A stretch of 64,000 nucleotides of DNA from Tomocerus qinae (Eukaryota; Arthropoda; Collembola; Entomobryomorpha; Tomoceridae): positions 114,254,375 to 114,318,374 of the forward strand of contig CM034546.1 in the NCBI GenBank assembly GCA_020055645.1, read 5' to 3'. Position numbers and translations under genes: made by a program. Under the pieces are notes generated by a model. That model did no database searches, was not told where the DNA came from, and worked only from the letters and a program-made list of their open reading frames with translations. Below, one piece after another: positions 37,680 to 49,220 of this stretch. Numbering within the stretch: position 1 is the stretch's first letter; every line of letters starts with the position of its first letter.

Positions 37680-39427
37680 CTATTTTAAACGACTATCGTG
37701 GCGACTCCGAGTATCGTTTCCTTGGAAGGGTGCATAACGGGTAGCAGTAGCAGCAGCAATGACTTTATCGTCTTTTGAATGAGTCTTTAGTTCTGCTCTA
37801 GACTTGTCACGTTTCTCTTTTTCGTTCCAGTCAAAAGATAGATTACCATTTTCGTAAGGATTACTCCCACCTGTGGTCTCTCTGTATAATTTTCGGAATA
37901 GTTGACGAAGATAAGTATAATCAGGCACTTCTTCAAAGTGTAAATGGCGACAATATTTTAAGTACTGCATGAATTCTTCAGGATGTCCCTTAAAATCCAA
38001 TCAGTAATATTATTTAGAAATCGGAACATTGCTGCCAATATTTAATTAATATCACTTACCCTGCAAAGATCTTCCAGTCTGGTTTTCATCTTAACTTCCG
38101 CTATTTTTTCATATTTCTGCTTTTTCGTACTCGCTTTCAGGCCTTGCCAAGGAAGAGAGCCTCGTAAAAAATACAGAAAAACGTAACCAAGGGACTCCAT
38201 GTCATCCCGGCGGCTGAAATGAAGGCATCCATGTAAAATATCGTTCACGTACAGTAATCAGTAATTTTTTATGTTTTTGATTTTGATATCCTCAACTCAT
38301 CATGTTCACGACATTCGACATGACCAATAACTTACTCCATCTTTGGTCTGTAAAAATTGAGTATGACTTACCTTTGCTCAATTCCTCTATGAGCATTTAT
38401 AGAGGCATATCGGGCTGTACCCGTTAAACTTTTGTCATCACGGTATGGAATATGGTAGCGAGTTCGAGAATCACGAAACTTTTTCGAAAGTCCAAAATCA
38501 ATCATATAAACCTAATAGATAACATTATTTACTATTATGGTGACCATTAAATTAAAGTTAATGCACATAAAAGTTATCCCATATCTCTCATCAACTTCTT
38601 ATTTAAAATATCTCGAAGAAATTCACTTTGTTGCAAAATCTTCCCAGGCCCATCAAGAAGTTATCAGGCTTCATATCACGATGGATAAAGTTTTTCGAGT
38701 GAAGATTTTCGGTGCGAACAAGCATTTGATCTGCAAGTAAAGTAACCGTTTTGAGAGTAAATCGTCTACCACAGTAATTAAAAAGATCTTCTAGTGACGG
38801 TCCCAACAGCTCTATCACCATTATATTGTATTCCTTTGTTGTCCCGAACCACCTTAAATACAAATATAATTTAAATACATTTAAGAATACCCATTGGGTC
38901 TAATTAGTTGAAACTGTTCTAATTCTAACTTCAATTTAGGAAATCCCACACTGCCATCTAAAAGCTTGTAAAGTTTGCTCTCATAAAGTAACTGGGGATG
39001 ACGATTGTGAACACTTTCTAACTTTACTGCTACTTCCTAGAAAACCAATGATAATGAACCTCATCAATTATGAAATGCCACAGAAAAAATAATACAGCCA
39101 TTGTTTGTGTTTTATTATGTTAAGCTTACTTACCTCCTTGCTAGTGATGTTAATCGCTTGGTAGATATCCCCAAAAGATCCGGAACCTAATTTTCTTATG
39201 AGTCGAAAACGGTCACCAACAACAAAATTGCTTACTTTAAGGTTTGAATTTTCTGGACCATTCAAAACTGACCAACCAGCATAATCTTGTGCTTTTTTCG
39301 ACTTTGATCTAGACCTAGGTTGTGATTTATCCCTCAAGTTCAATGAAGTATCGGCATCTGTTCCACTTTTTGTGCCAGCACGTGAATCCATTGTCAACTT
39401 TTTGCTGTGATGTGAGACATGTGCCAT
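37680..39427 (-). CDS. Casein kinase 1 (alpha/delta-like), 409 aa, six exons
   Basis: A serine/threonine kinase of the CK1 family. Exons in transcript order are 39427-39134, 39036-38930, 38852-38627, 38511-38372, 38213-38060 and 37988-37680. All joins keep frame and give 409 residues. The Gly-rich loop GSGSFGDIY is at 81-89, the ATP-binding lysine in VAVK at K103, the catalytic HRD at 191-193 with KPDN, and the metal-binding DFG at 214-216. All are intact, so an active enzyme is expected. [42 protein letters not shown] and [10 protein letters not shown] are CK1 signatures. [14 protein letters not shown] favours the alpha/delta side over gamma. Unusual are the roughly 65-residue basic, Ser-rich N-terminal extension (PRSRSKSKK) and a substituted GRFCNK before the DFG exon. 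Introns are short (about 70-120 nt). It diverges from the nardilysin gene at 41039, with 1.6 kb between the two start codons. The substrate is unknown. Confidence 0.92.
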
Positions 39428-40957
39428 TTTGAGTTATGTACGATGAAAACTCTGGGCTGAAGAAAGCTGCTAGACAACTATTTGCTCTGCAACCCAAAGG
39501 TACTTAATACCTAGTTAAATTAAAAATAACATAGTTTATTACAATTTGAAATCATTGATATGGGGCTTTAGTCTAAGAAGAAAGAACCAATTATGTTTTC
39601 CATTTTCCATGATAAAGAATTTAGAAGTCTCTTCCGTGACTTACACTCACGCTGTAAATACCTAAGCCCTGTGGACTACTTTTGGCTATTTTTCGTGTGG
39701 ACACGCATAGTCATTGCATTTTTCATTATTTAATATTTTGCGTCATTGCGTGTAGTTCTAGTCGCGCGCTAAACAACACAAGTAGTATCCAAAGAAAAGA
39801 AACTTTGTGTGAAAAACTGGAAAACTTAGATTTCATTGTTAACAATGGATAAAAGAGCAATTATAGTACTATGGACCGAGGACAATGTAACTTAATAATA
39901 ATATTGACATAACTTACTAAATGCCCAATATGGTTACATAACTAACGATGAACAAAAAATAGTTGTGAAAGCAGCCCGTGTTAACATACGTAGTGCGCTA
40001 TTTTTTGGAAAAGATTACCTATAGAAATCCATAATAAAATATCAGAGGCTCATATTCATGAAATGTTGACTCAAAATTAAGAAACAGTGGAAATAAAGGG
40101 CAATGGGATTCTACGAAAATGTGAAAGAACAATTATTTTAGGGCGCTATAATAATATGAACATGTATGACCCGTGTAGAAAATATTTAATGGTAGAAATA
40201 TTTTTAAGCAAAAACAGTCGCTAGTAGTCAGTCCTTCGTAAAAATAGTTTTGGATAAGAAATTTTGAAGTTAGCTAATAAAAGCAAGATATTTAAGTGGT
40301 TGGAGAAAGGTAAAAGTGAAAGCAGAAATGCCTGCTGCAGCTGCAGAATAGATAACACACTATTTTTGTAGTTACTTACTTTGCATGCCCACAATAAAGG
40401 TATTCATAATTTTCATAAATTTTGGATTATTAATGTCAAATTGTCATAGCCAAAATTCAAAATAAGGTGCACAGAGATGTCAATGTTCACAGAAATTAAT
40501 TCAGTCAAATTACCCACAGATGTTGATAGAGTGGAGGTTGACACAGCACACAATGGACGGATGTAACGGCCACACTTCGTATTTATGTCGTTTCCGTTGA
40601 CAGGTACATTTTGATTGACAATAAGTTGACTGTTGACCATTAGCAGCTGGAAGGATGGACAGTGCAGAGCAGACTGATGTACTGTTGAGCGTCAATGCAA
40701 ATCCTCTTCCACGTTTGTTTTGACAGGAAACAAAAAACTGGCAGTTTCTTGTTTATTGCTCCAACTGGCCACCAAACAATGGTTAATTTTGGCGTCAGAG
40801 TGCGCATGACAACACAATAATGTCACAATTTTTGAAATGTTCCGAATCACGCAATTCAAAAATTCCATTAGCAACTAAAAATGGTGTCAATAGTGGTGAG
40901 AATCAGCAATACAAACTGTAGTCAATCCTTCAATTTGATGTTAACCTCAAGAAACAC
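39428..40957. other. Intergenic region between divergent CK1 and nardilysin genes
   Basis: About 1.5 kb without coding signal. It should hold the kinase promoter (minus strand) and the upstream region of nardilysin 1 (plus strand). Small ORFs at 40413-40874 on the minus strand have no recognisable domain. Confidence 0.5.
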
Positions 40958-40990
40958 TATAAAACGGGAAGATTCGGAGTTCAGGGACGG
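40958..40990 (+). promoter_or_regulatory. TATA box and initiator of nardilysin-like gene 1
   Basis: TATAAAA at 40958-40964 is followed 25 bp later by a TTCAGG initiator-like site (A at 40983). The start codon is at 41039, giving a 56-nt leader with no intervening ATG. The spacing is that of a classical focused animal core promoter. Confidence 0.6.
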
Positions 40991-41038
40991 AGGTCCACGC
41001 CAAAAATTAAGACACTTTACAGTAAAAAGATAGATAAA

Positions 41039-44000
41039 ATGGTAGAACCAGATATATTTCGCTTGCCGTATCTAGAGAAATCTCCGCTGAATCCGTACAA
41101 ATACCGGTGCATACTCTTGAAAAACCGAATTCGTTTACTTTTAGTGAACATCAATGATATTCCTGAAGATTTTGAAGGGAAACCGGTGGACAAAAATGGC
41201 CAGTTGGATATAGTTTCCGATTTCAATAGAAAATATCGAGCCGAACTTGCAAACAGAGAGCCTCACAAGCTAATAACAGGGACGGATATCTATAATGCTC
41301 ATGTGAAAAGTACTAATGAATGTATTTCAAAACAAGTCAAGAAAACGAAAAAGAAGTCAAGGAAGAAAAGGTCCACCGAAGAAAAAGAGTTTGTCGGTGC
41401 AATGGCCTTAGTTGTTGGCGTCGGTGACGTTTCAGATCCAGAACAGATTTGTGGAATGGCTCATCTAACAGAGCATAGTGTCTTCTTGGGTTCAAAGAAG
41501 TACCCCAAAGCATCACAGTTATTTGATTTTGTAAGAACAAATCATGGTATGACAAACGCTTATACATCCATTGTCTCCACGGATTTTTATATCAGTGCTA
41601 AAAGCAAAGAGGTTTACTTGGAGGCTTTAGACCGTGTTTCGGATATGATAACAAATCCCATCTTGGATTGCCAAAAAATTCAGGAAGAAGTCCAAGCAGT
41701 AGACTGTGAATTCGCCTTGTCCCAATGTATTGCTTCCATTGGACTTCTGCATGTTCTCAGAAGTTTAACACATCCAGACAATCCGATGCACCGTTTCACC
41801 TGTGGAAATCGAAACACATTGAACCATCCCAAATTAGGAGAAAAATTGCGAGCATGGAAAAGTCGGTACTATGTAGGGAACTTAATGACGTTGACTTTAG
41901 TATCTACATTGTCACTCGACGAAATGGAAAAATTGGCAGTGCTCTATTTCTCCAAAATTGAAGCTGGAGAAAAAATCCTTGAATCCCTTCCATGGAGTAT
42001 TGCGAAAAATGCCTTTAATGAAACATCTTGTCCGAATTTTTACAATCTGTTTAAGATTTACAGTGAGAAGTATTCCCAAGACCTAGTGATTAATTTCTCC
42101 TTACCACCTGATATTTGGAAGCAAATTGGAGTTAGACCTTTTCGATTCATCAGCTTTATTCTTTTGGATAGAGGACCCAACAGCTTGCGCACTTATCTTA
42201 ACCGAAATGGATACTCCATAGATTTTTATGCTGGACCTTTAGAAAAAGATATTTGCTTCTCAGAGTTTAATTCTTTATTCAGCATCTTAGTAGTATTGTC
42301 AACGAAAGGTCTGCAGAATTACGAATTGGTTTTAGAGGCCGTGTTTGCATATATCAGAATGCTCCAAGAAAGTAAACCACCTGTTTGGTTTTACAATGAA
42401 ATGCAAAGATTTCACGAACAGAAATTTCATTATGCTTACCAGACAAATCTCACATTTTCACGGCGAGCGAAGGCTCGAGCTCTAAATAATAGTTATTCAA
42501 TGCAAGGGATACCACCTTGGAGAATTTTGACTGCCAGGACACTCATGGCCTACTTTGACGAGGAGCTAATCATCAAGATATTAAAACAATTAGTCCCCGA
42601 TAAAGCAAATATACTTGTGATGTCCCAATGTTTTAAATCTATTGCAGAGAAAACCGAGCCGTACTACAAGTATTCGTATTCTCAAGAAAAGATTTCTGAC
42701 GACCTTATGAAAAAAATGGTAGCAAGCAATTTGAAGTTTGAGTTACCACAACCGAATCCTTACTTGAATTTAATAATCGGACGAGTTTGCAAGAGAGGAG
42801 CATACTTACCACCACCAAAATCCACCGAGATCGGTACGAAGGCCATTATTTTGTGTGTACGAATTGAAGAACCAAAGTACGGTCTACTTGCAAAAGCGAA
42901 AAGTGCAATGTTCATTAAATCCAAGGTAATTGACAGGTGGGACCCCACGCAACTTGATAATATTCTTGAACTAATGGCTTATCATTTGGGGTTGGAAATT
43001 AACATGAAACACAAACCAGCTTCTGGATCTTTTGTTAAAGTGAGCACTGGAACACGCGGAGGGACTTTGGCTATTTTCATTCACTCCCCAGCGCAGTTTT
43101 TGATTCCTGTGTTTGAGGATATCTTTAAAATCTTTAACCTATTCGAAACAAATGTCGCCGAAGACTGCTTTGATGCAAATAAAGAAAGACTCGTGGACAG
43201 TTTACGGGACAAATGGATGGATGGTGTAACCTATGGCCAAACAATTACAAATTACATTTTCAACGGAGATTTCGATAGCTACCCATTGCTAAAGCATCGT
43301 TTTGAAGGTAACATTCCTAAGTTTCGGTGTAATAATACCTGAAACGAAAACCTAAGCCAATCAAAAATGCAATGATATTGCATAGTTCTGTACTTGTGTT
43401 TTAATAAAGGTTTTCGTTTCAGGTTTTGTCACTGAAAACGTTACTAAATGTTTTAGTATTTCGTGAACGAGCGGGAACAACCGGAAGAAACTGGAGTACA
43501 GGGTATACCAAAAGTGAAATGGACAATACTTCGGATTATATTTTGCTGTATATGCAAAAATTAGTTTTTTTTGCCAAATTGGAAGTGAAATTGTTCCTCC
43601 ATGTACATCCTTCTAAATTCCTGTTTGTGACCCTCAATTTTGATTAACTAATCTGGAACTAATGAGAATATTTCTGAATTTTCAATGGTGTTTATTTAGA
43701 GTTGACATGGTCCACCTTTATCAAGAAGGTTAAAGAATTTCGCACAAAATTCTTCCTAACAGTATGTCTTGAAGGGTGCGTAGAAGCCTGTCAAGTAGAA
43801 GAAATGGTGCGTGTGATTAATGGGTGGCCCAATGAAACCAATGAAACGCCTGTCTTAGATACAATTCCTATGTACTCTTGTGTTCCTAATCGAGTGACAA
43901 TGCTCGACAAAGGAGAACGTACCTTCCGAATTCTATGCAAACTCTCTATCAGCGAAATATCTTTAATCAAAGACCATTATCAATTTGATCAGACTATCAG

Positions 44001-44730
44001 CCCAGATATGATAGATACATTCACTTTCTTGTTGAGTTTAACAGCCTTCTATGAACTAAGGTATCCATCTCCTTTTACGTTATCTCTGATCGTTTGCTAA
44101 CTAAAAAAATAATGTATACCTCACATGAATGCTTGGTGTATAAATACAAGGACTGTAGAACATCTTGGATATCACGTCAAAGCAATTTCCATTACAATGG
44201 AAGGAATTCCAATAATAGCGTTTGAGATACTCACCAGAGCATATGTTTTCACTGTTGGATACATAAATGACAGGATCAAGGCCTTCATTCGGAATTTCTA
44301 CCAGAAGAATATCTATTCTGAAAAGGATTTTGCAGCGTTGGTTAGAAATAAGAGTGAAGAACACAAAAATCTGGATTGGAAGACCATCAAGAGAATCTAT
44401 GAGGATTATTTGTTACCCACAGGATCAAATTATCGAAATTTGTGCGTACAAATTTGTGGACCAGGAGCTGACGGTAAATCGAAACCAAAAGAGGCTACCA
44501 ATCCGCACCACAGAATGGGATCTGTCAGGGTCAAGGCATTTAGTGCAGCTTTGGGCAGTTTTACACTCGTTACTTCACGATCACCCAAAAAACTAGATGA
44601 GAATTACTACATCCACAATGTGGATAGGTACAAGAATTCATTGTCTCAGTTTGTCGTAGATGTAGAAGATGATGACGAATTGGCCTCGCCGTTTGAAAAT
44701 GCTGAAGGGGAATCAAGTGAAGAAGACTAA
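41039..44730 (+). CDS. Nardilysin-like M16 zinc metallopeptidase, copy 1 (1069 aa)
   Basis: A peptidase of the insulysin/nardilysin (M16A) family, which cleaves short peptides at basic sites. Exons are 41039-43307, 43700-44060 and 44151-44730, in phases 1 and 2. The inverted zinc motif HLTEH is at 142-146. The third zinc ligand E224 and partner E217 in EEVQAVDCEF are correctly spaced, so the catalytic site is intact. The R...Y pair of the C-terminal half is conserved in RTVEHLGYH, which is split across exons 2/3. The full length matches nardilysin (about 1100 aa). Nardilysin normally has an acidic insert before the catalytic domain. Here the roughly 75-residue insert ends in a lysine-rich run KQVKKTKKKSRKKR (98-111). 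There is no signal peptide. The tail is acidic (ENAEGESSEED). The first exon reads on into the intron for 11 codons; I prefer the splice at 43307, which matches copy 2. Intron 1 is longer than in copy 2 and carries a 16-bp inverted repeat. Confidence 0.92.
43338..43423. repeat. 16-bp perfect inverted repeat in intron 1 of nardilysin copy 1
   Basis: CCTGAAACGAAAACCT (43338-43353) and its exact complement (43408-43423) enclose a 54-nt loop. The right arm contains TTTTCGTTTCAG, a good 3' splice-site sequence. The paralogous intron of copy 2 is 260 nt shorter and lacks this structure, so it may be part of an insertion. Confidence 0.7.
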
Positions 44731-45602
44731 TTAATATGAACTTTTTTCGATATTTACCAAATTTTCAAATAGAATCAAAAAATAGTTGTACAACATGCAC
44801 AAACACAAAATAATCCATTCTAAATTGGCCAAAAATCAATACACAAGGATGAATTTTAATGACAATAGATACAATGGAAATACAAACAAAACAGTTCAAT
44901 TAAATATCCAACCTTTCAGTGAAATCATCTCAAATTTTAGGGCTTTGTCGACATTTTTGAATGTTTTAGTTTTTCTGGCCCCTTTTGCAAAGCATTTTAC
45001 TATTCATATTCTCATTCGATGTCGTCTCACATCAAAAAATCCAATACAAAATTTACTAGGTCCATAATACTATTCACATAGATTCATCACGAATTTAGAA
45101 AAAGGTCGTAGCATTACAGATGTGGGAATAAGATTGACAAATGAAGAAAATATAAACTTCAGTCATCGTTCTCTATTGAAAATGAAAGCCAGTTCTAGTA
45201 TGAAGGTATTTCTGCCACTAGCGTCCCGAATTTTAAAACGTATTTTGATAGTCCCGACGGCTGGACTGATTGTTTCAAAATCTGAAGCCTTGTGCATCTG
45301 CCATTTCTATACGAAAGGTTATTCCTGGGTTATTCTGAATAGAAGTTCCCAAGTCCCTAACACGTTTACGTTACCAAGCAGCATGGTACAATACTTTGTT
45401 TACCACTTTGATATCAATGAATGTCGATGAACAAGCATAATATACAAGTTTAGGAGGAGCACGAGATTACAACTATGTATTACAAGAATCTTAACTAAAG
45501 TATAATCATTTAAAACGCAAGAAAAAATAATACTTAGCGTAAAATCTTACCTATTGATTAGCCTACAATAGAAGTAAACAAGACTGCATAAAATATTTCC
45601 GA
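44731..45602. other. Intergenic region between the two nardilysin copies
   Basis: About 870 bp. Two small plus-strand ORFs (44786-45067, 45122-45430) show no similarity that I recognise. No TATA box at proper spacing before copy 2 was found, unlike copy 1. No remnant of a third copy is visible. Confidence 0.5.
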
Positions 45603-48600
45603 ATGGAAACCCGAGAAGCATATCCCTTGCCGGATCTCGATAAATCTCCGCTGAATCCGTACAAGTACCGGTGTCTTCTGATGAAGAATCGAATTCGCGT
45701 TCTTTTGGTTAGCATCAACGATGTTCCTGAAGATTTTGAAGGGAAACCAGTGGACAAGAATGGTCAGTTGGATATCGTTTCCGATTTCAACAAGAAATAT
45801 TGCACTGACCTTGCAAACAGAGAGCCTCACAGGCTAATGACAGGGACGGATATCTATAATTCTCATGTGAAAAGTACTAATGAATGTATTTCAAAACAAG
45901 TCAAGAAAACGAAAAAGAAGTCAAGGAAGAAAAAGGACACCGAAGAAGAAAAAGAGTTTATCGGGGCAATGGCCTTGGTTGTTGGCGTGGGAGACGTTTC
46001 AGATCCAGAACAGCTTTATGGAATGGCTCATCTAACAGAACATAGTGTCTTCTTGGGTTCAAAGAAGTATCCCAAAGCATCACAGATATTCGAGTTCGCT
46101 AAGACAAATGAGGGCATAGCAAACGCTTCTACGGGTTTTTTCTCAACAGACTATTTTATCAGCGCTAAGAGTAAAGAAGTGTACATTGAGGCTATAGACC
46201 GTGTTGCGGATATGATAGCAAATCCCATTCTAAATCCCAAATTAATCCAAAATGAAGTGAATGCAGTAGATTGTGAATTCGTAATGCGTCAACGTAGGTC
46301 GTCGATAGGTCTTCTGCAGATCCTCCGAAGTCTAACACATCCAGACAATCCGATGCACCGATTTACCTGTGGAAACCGAAATACTCTGAACCATCCCAAT
46401 TTAGGAGAAAAACTGAAAGCCTGGAAAGGTCATTACTATGTAGGGAACTTAATGACGTTGACTTTAGTATCAACATTGTCACTGGACGAAATGGAAAATC
46501 TAGCTGTGCTCTACTTCTCTAAAATTGAAGCTGGAGAAAAAATCCTTGAATCCCTTCCATGGAGTATTCTGAAAAATTCTTATAGTCAAGCTGCTTGCCC
46601 TCATTTCCACAACCTGTACAGAGTTTACACCGAGAAGCATACCCGAGATTTTCTGGTTAATTTTTCATTATCTCCTGATCTTTGGAAGCAGGTCGGAGTA
46701 CGGCCTTTCCGATTCATCAGCTTTATTATTTTGAATCGAGGACCAAACAGCTTGCGTACTTTTCTTAACCGAAATGGATACTCCGTAGATTTTTATTGTG
46801 GACCTTTAGAAAAAGATATGTGCTTCTCAGAATTTAATTCCTTTTTCAGCATCTTAGTAGTAATGTCTATGAAAGGTCTGCAGAATTTCGAGTTGATTTT
46901 GGAAGCAGTGTTTGCATACATCAGACTAATACAAGGGATAACACCTCCTGTTTGGTTTTACAATGAAATGCAAAGATTTCAGGAACAGAAGTTTCATTAT
47001 GCCTATCAGACAAATAATATATATTCTCGGCGTGCGATGAGTAGAGCTGTTTTGAACAGCCACTTAATGCAGGGGATACCAACTTGGAGAATTTTGTCCT
47101 CTCGTATCCTTATGGCCCATTTGGATGAGGAACTAGTCACCAAGATATTGAAACAATTAATTCCGGAAAGAGCAAACATAGTTGTAACATCTCAATGTTT
47201 CAAATCGATTGCTGACAAAAAGGAGAGGCATTACAAGTATTCGTATCATCAAGAAAAGATTTCCGATGACCTAATGAAAAGAATGGTAGCAAGCAATTTG
47301 AAGTTTGAGTTACCAAAACCGAATCCTTATTTGGACTTATTGATCGGAAGAATTTGCAAGGGAGGGCCATATTCACGACCACCAAAGTCAACTGAGATCG
47401 GTGACAAAGCCATTATTTTGTGTTTACGAATGGAAGAGCCAAAGTACGGTTTGCTGGCTAAAACGAAAACTGCAATGTTCATTAAATCCGAAGTAATTGA
47501 CAGATGGGAACCTACACAACGTAATATCATTCTTGAGCTAATGGCTTATCTTCTGGAGTTAGAAATTAACTTGAAACACAAACCAGCTTCCGGATCTCTT
47601 GTTAAAATTAATGCTGGAACACGCGGAGAGACTTTGGCTTTTTTCATTCATTCTCCAGCACAGTTTTTGATTCCTGTGTTTACAGATATCTTTAGAATTT
47701 TTTATGAATTCGAAAAAAACTTCATCGCAGACTGCTTTGATGCGAAGAAAGACAAAATTGTGGACACTTTGCGTGACAAATGGATGGACGATGAAACCTA
47801 TGGTCAACTTATAACTAATTATATTTTCAATGGAGAATTCGATAGTTACACGTTAATGAAACATCGTCTCGCAGGTTACTTAACTATCTTGATTCATATA
47901 ATATATTGTAATGTAGGTACGTTAAAATAGTCGGTAGTAAATATTTTAAATATTTTAATACCTTTTTCAAAAAGTGACCCTGAATTTTGATGAATGGCTT
48001 GTTTAGAATTGAAATGGCCCGCCTTTACCAAGAAAGTTGAAGAGTTTCGCAAAAAATTCTTTTTAACAGTTTGTCTTGAAGGGTGCGTTGAATCATGTCA
48101 AGTTGGGGAATTGGCAAATGTGATTAATGGATTGTCTTACGAAGCACCTGGCAAGGACACTGGAGTTCCAATGTACGCTTGTGTTTCCAATCGAGTTTCA
48201 AGGCTCGATAAAGGAGAACGTACCTTCCGAATTCAATGCAAACTCGATATCAGCGAAGTATCTTTTATCAAAGACCACTATCAATTTGATCGGACAGTCA
48301 AGTCGGAATTTGTAGAGTCGTTGGCCATCCTGTTAAACTTAACCGCCTTCTCTGATCTGCGGTATTACAACTTCTAAATCTCTTCTCTGGTGTTTACACT
48401 AAAAAATTAAACTTAAATCACTTTCATTTAATACATAATAATATGATTTATATTAACAGGACTGCACAGCAACTTGGATATCACGTCAAAGCACTTCCCA
48501 TTACCATTGATGGAGTACCGATAATAACGATTGAAATACTTACCCGAGCTTTCTTTTTCCATGTTGGATATGTCAATGAGAGAATCAAGGTCTTTATTCG

Positions 48601-49045
48601 GGAGTTTTACGAGAATAATGTTCAGTCTCAAAAGAATTTTGCAGCATTTGTTAGCAATAAGAGTGAGGAACACAAAAATATGAACTGGGGGTACGTCAAG
48701 AGAATATTCGAGGATTACTTGTTACCCACAGGACGAAATTATCGAAACTTGTGTCTCGAAATTTATGGACCAGGTGCTGACCGTAAATCGAAGCCAAGAG
48801 ACGCTACTAATCCACATCACAAAATGGGATCCGCCAGGATCAAGGCATTTAGTGCAGCTTTGGGCAGTTTTACACTAATCACTTCCCCATCGACCAAAAA
48901 ACGAGAGGAGAAATACTACATTCTCAATCTGGATAGGTACAAAAATACACTATCTCAGTTTGCTGTAGATGCAGCATGTGAAGAACAAATAGCATCACCA
49001 TTTGAGAATGCTGAAGGTGAATCAAGTGATGAAGACAATAATTAA
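45603..49045 (+). CDS. Nardilysin-like M16 zinc metallopeptidase, copy 2 (1070 aa)
   Basis: Tandem paralogue of the gene at 41039, in the same orientation with 872 bp between the coding regions. Exons are 45603-47874, 48007-48361 and 48460-49045, with intron positions and phases identical to copy 1. The zinc motif HLTEH and the NEVNAVDCEF block with the distal zinc-ligand Glu are intact. The substrate-binding R...Y pair is present in RTAQQLGYH. The lysine-rich segment KQVKKTKKKSRKKK is retained and followed by DTEEEKEF. The acidic tail is ENAEGESSDEDNN. The two proteins look roughly three-quarters identical by eye, and the middle of the N-terminal domain is the most conserved. Both are full length, with no frameshift or lost catalytic residue, so both are probably functional. 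Substitutions cluster near the substrate-facing strand (MTNAYTSIVSTDFY in copy 1, IANASTGFFSTDYF in copy 2), which may alter specificity; that is inference. Confidence 0.92.
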
Positions 49046-49214
49046 TTCGCACTTTTCTATTTGCCAAAATTCTGTAAATACTCTGAAGATATAATGAGGG
49101 ATCAATTAGTCAAAACTGTTATTGTTGTAAAACCACATAATTTAACCAAAAATTAACAAGTGTAAATCACGATGATGACAATCATGTGTTTAAAGATACT
49201 AATCAAACTGCATA

Positions 49215-49220
49215 AATAAA
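49215..49220 (+). terminator. Candidate poly(A) signal of nardilysin copy 2
   Basis: AATAAA occurs 170 nt downstream of the copy 2 stop codon, the first canonical signal in that flank. Confidence 0.4.

Noticed and set aside
41039-43342. 767-residue unspliced nardilysin ORF taken as the complete protein
   Set aside because: The last 11 codons are intronic; a GTAACA donor at 43308 matches the phase and position of the donor in the paralogue, and the C-terminal domain follows in two further exons.
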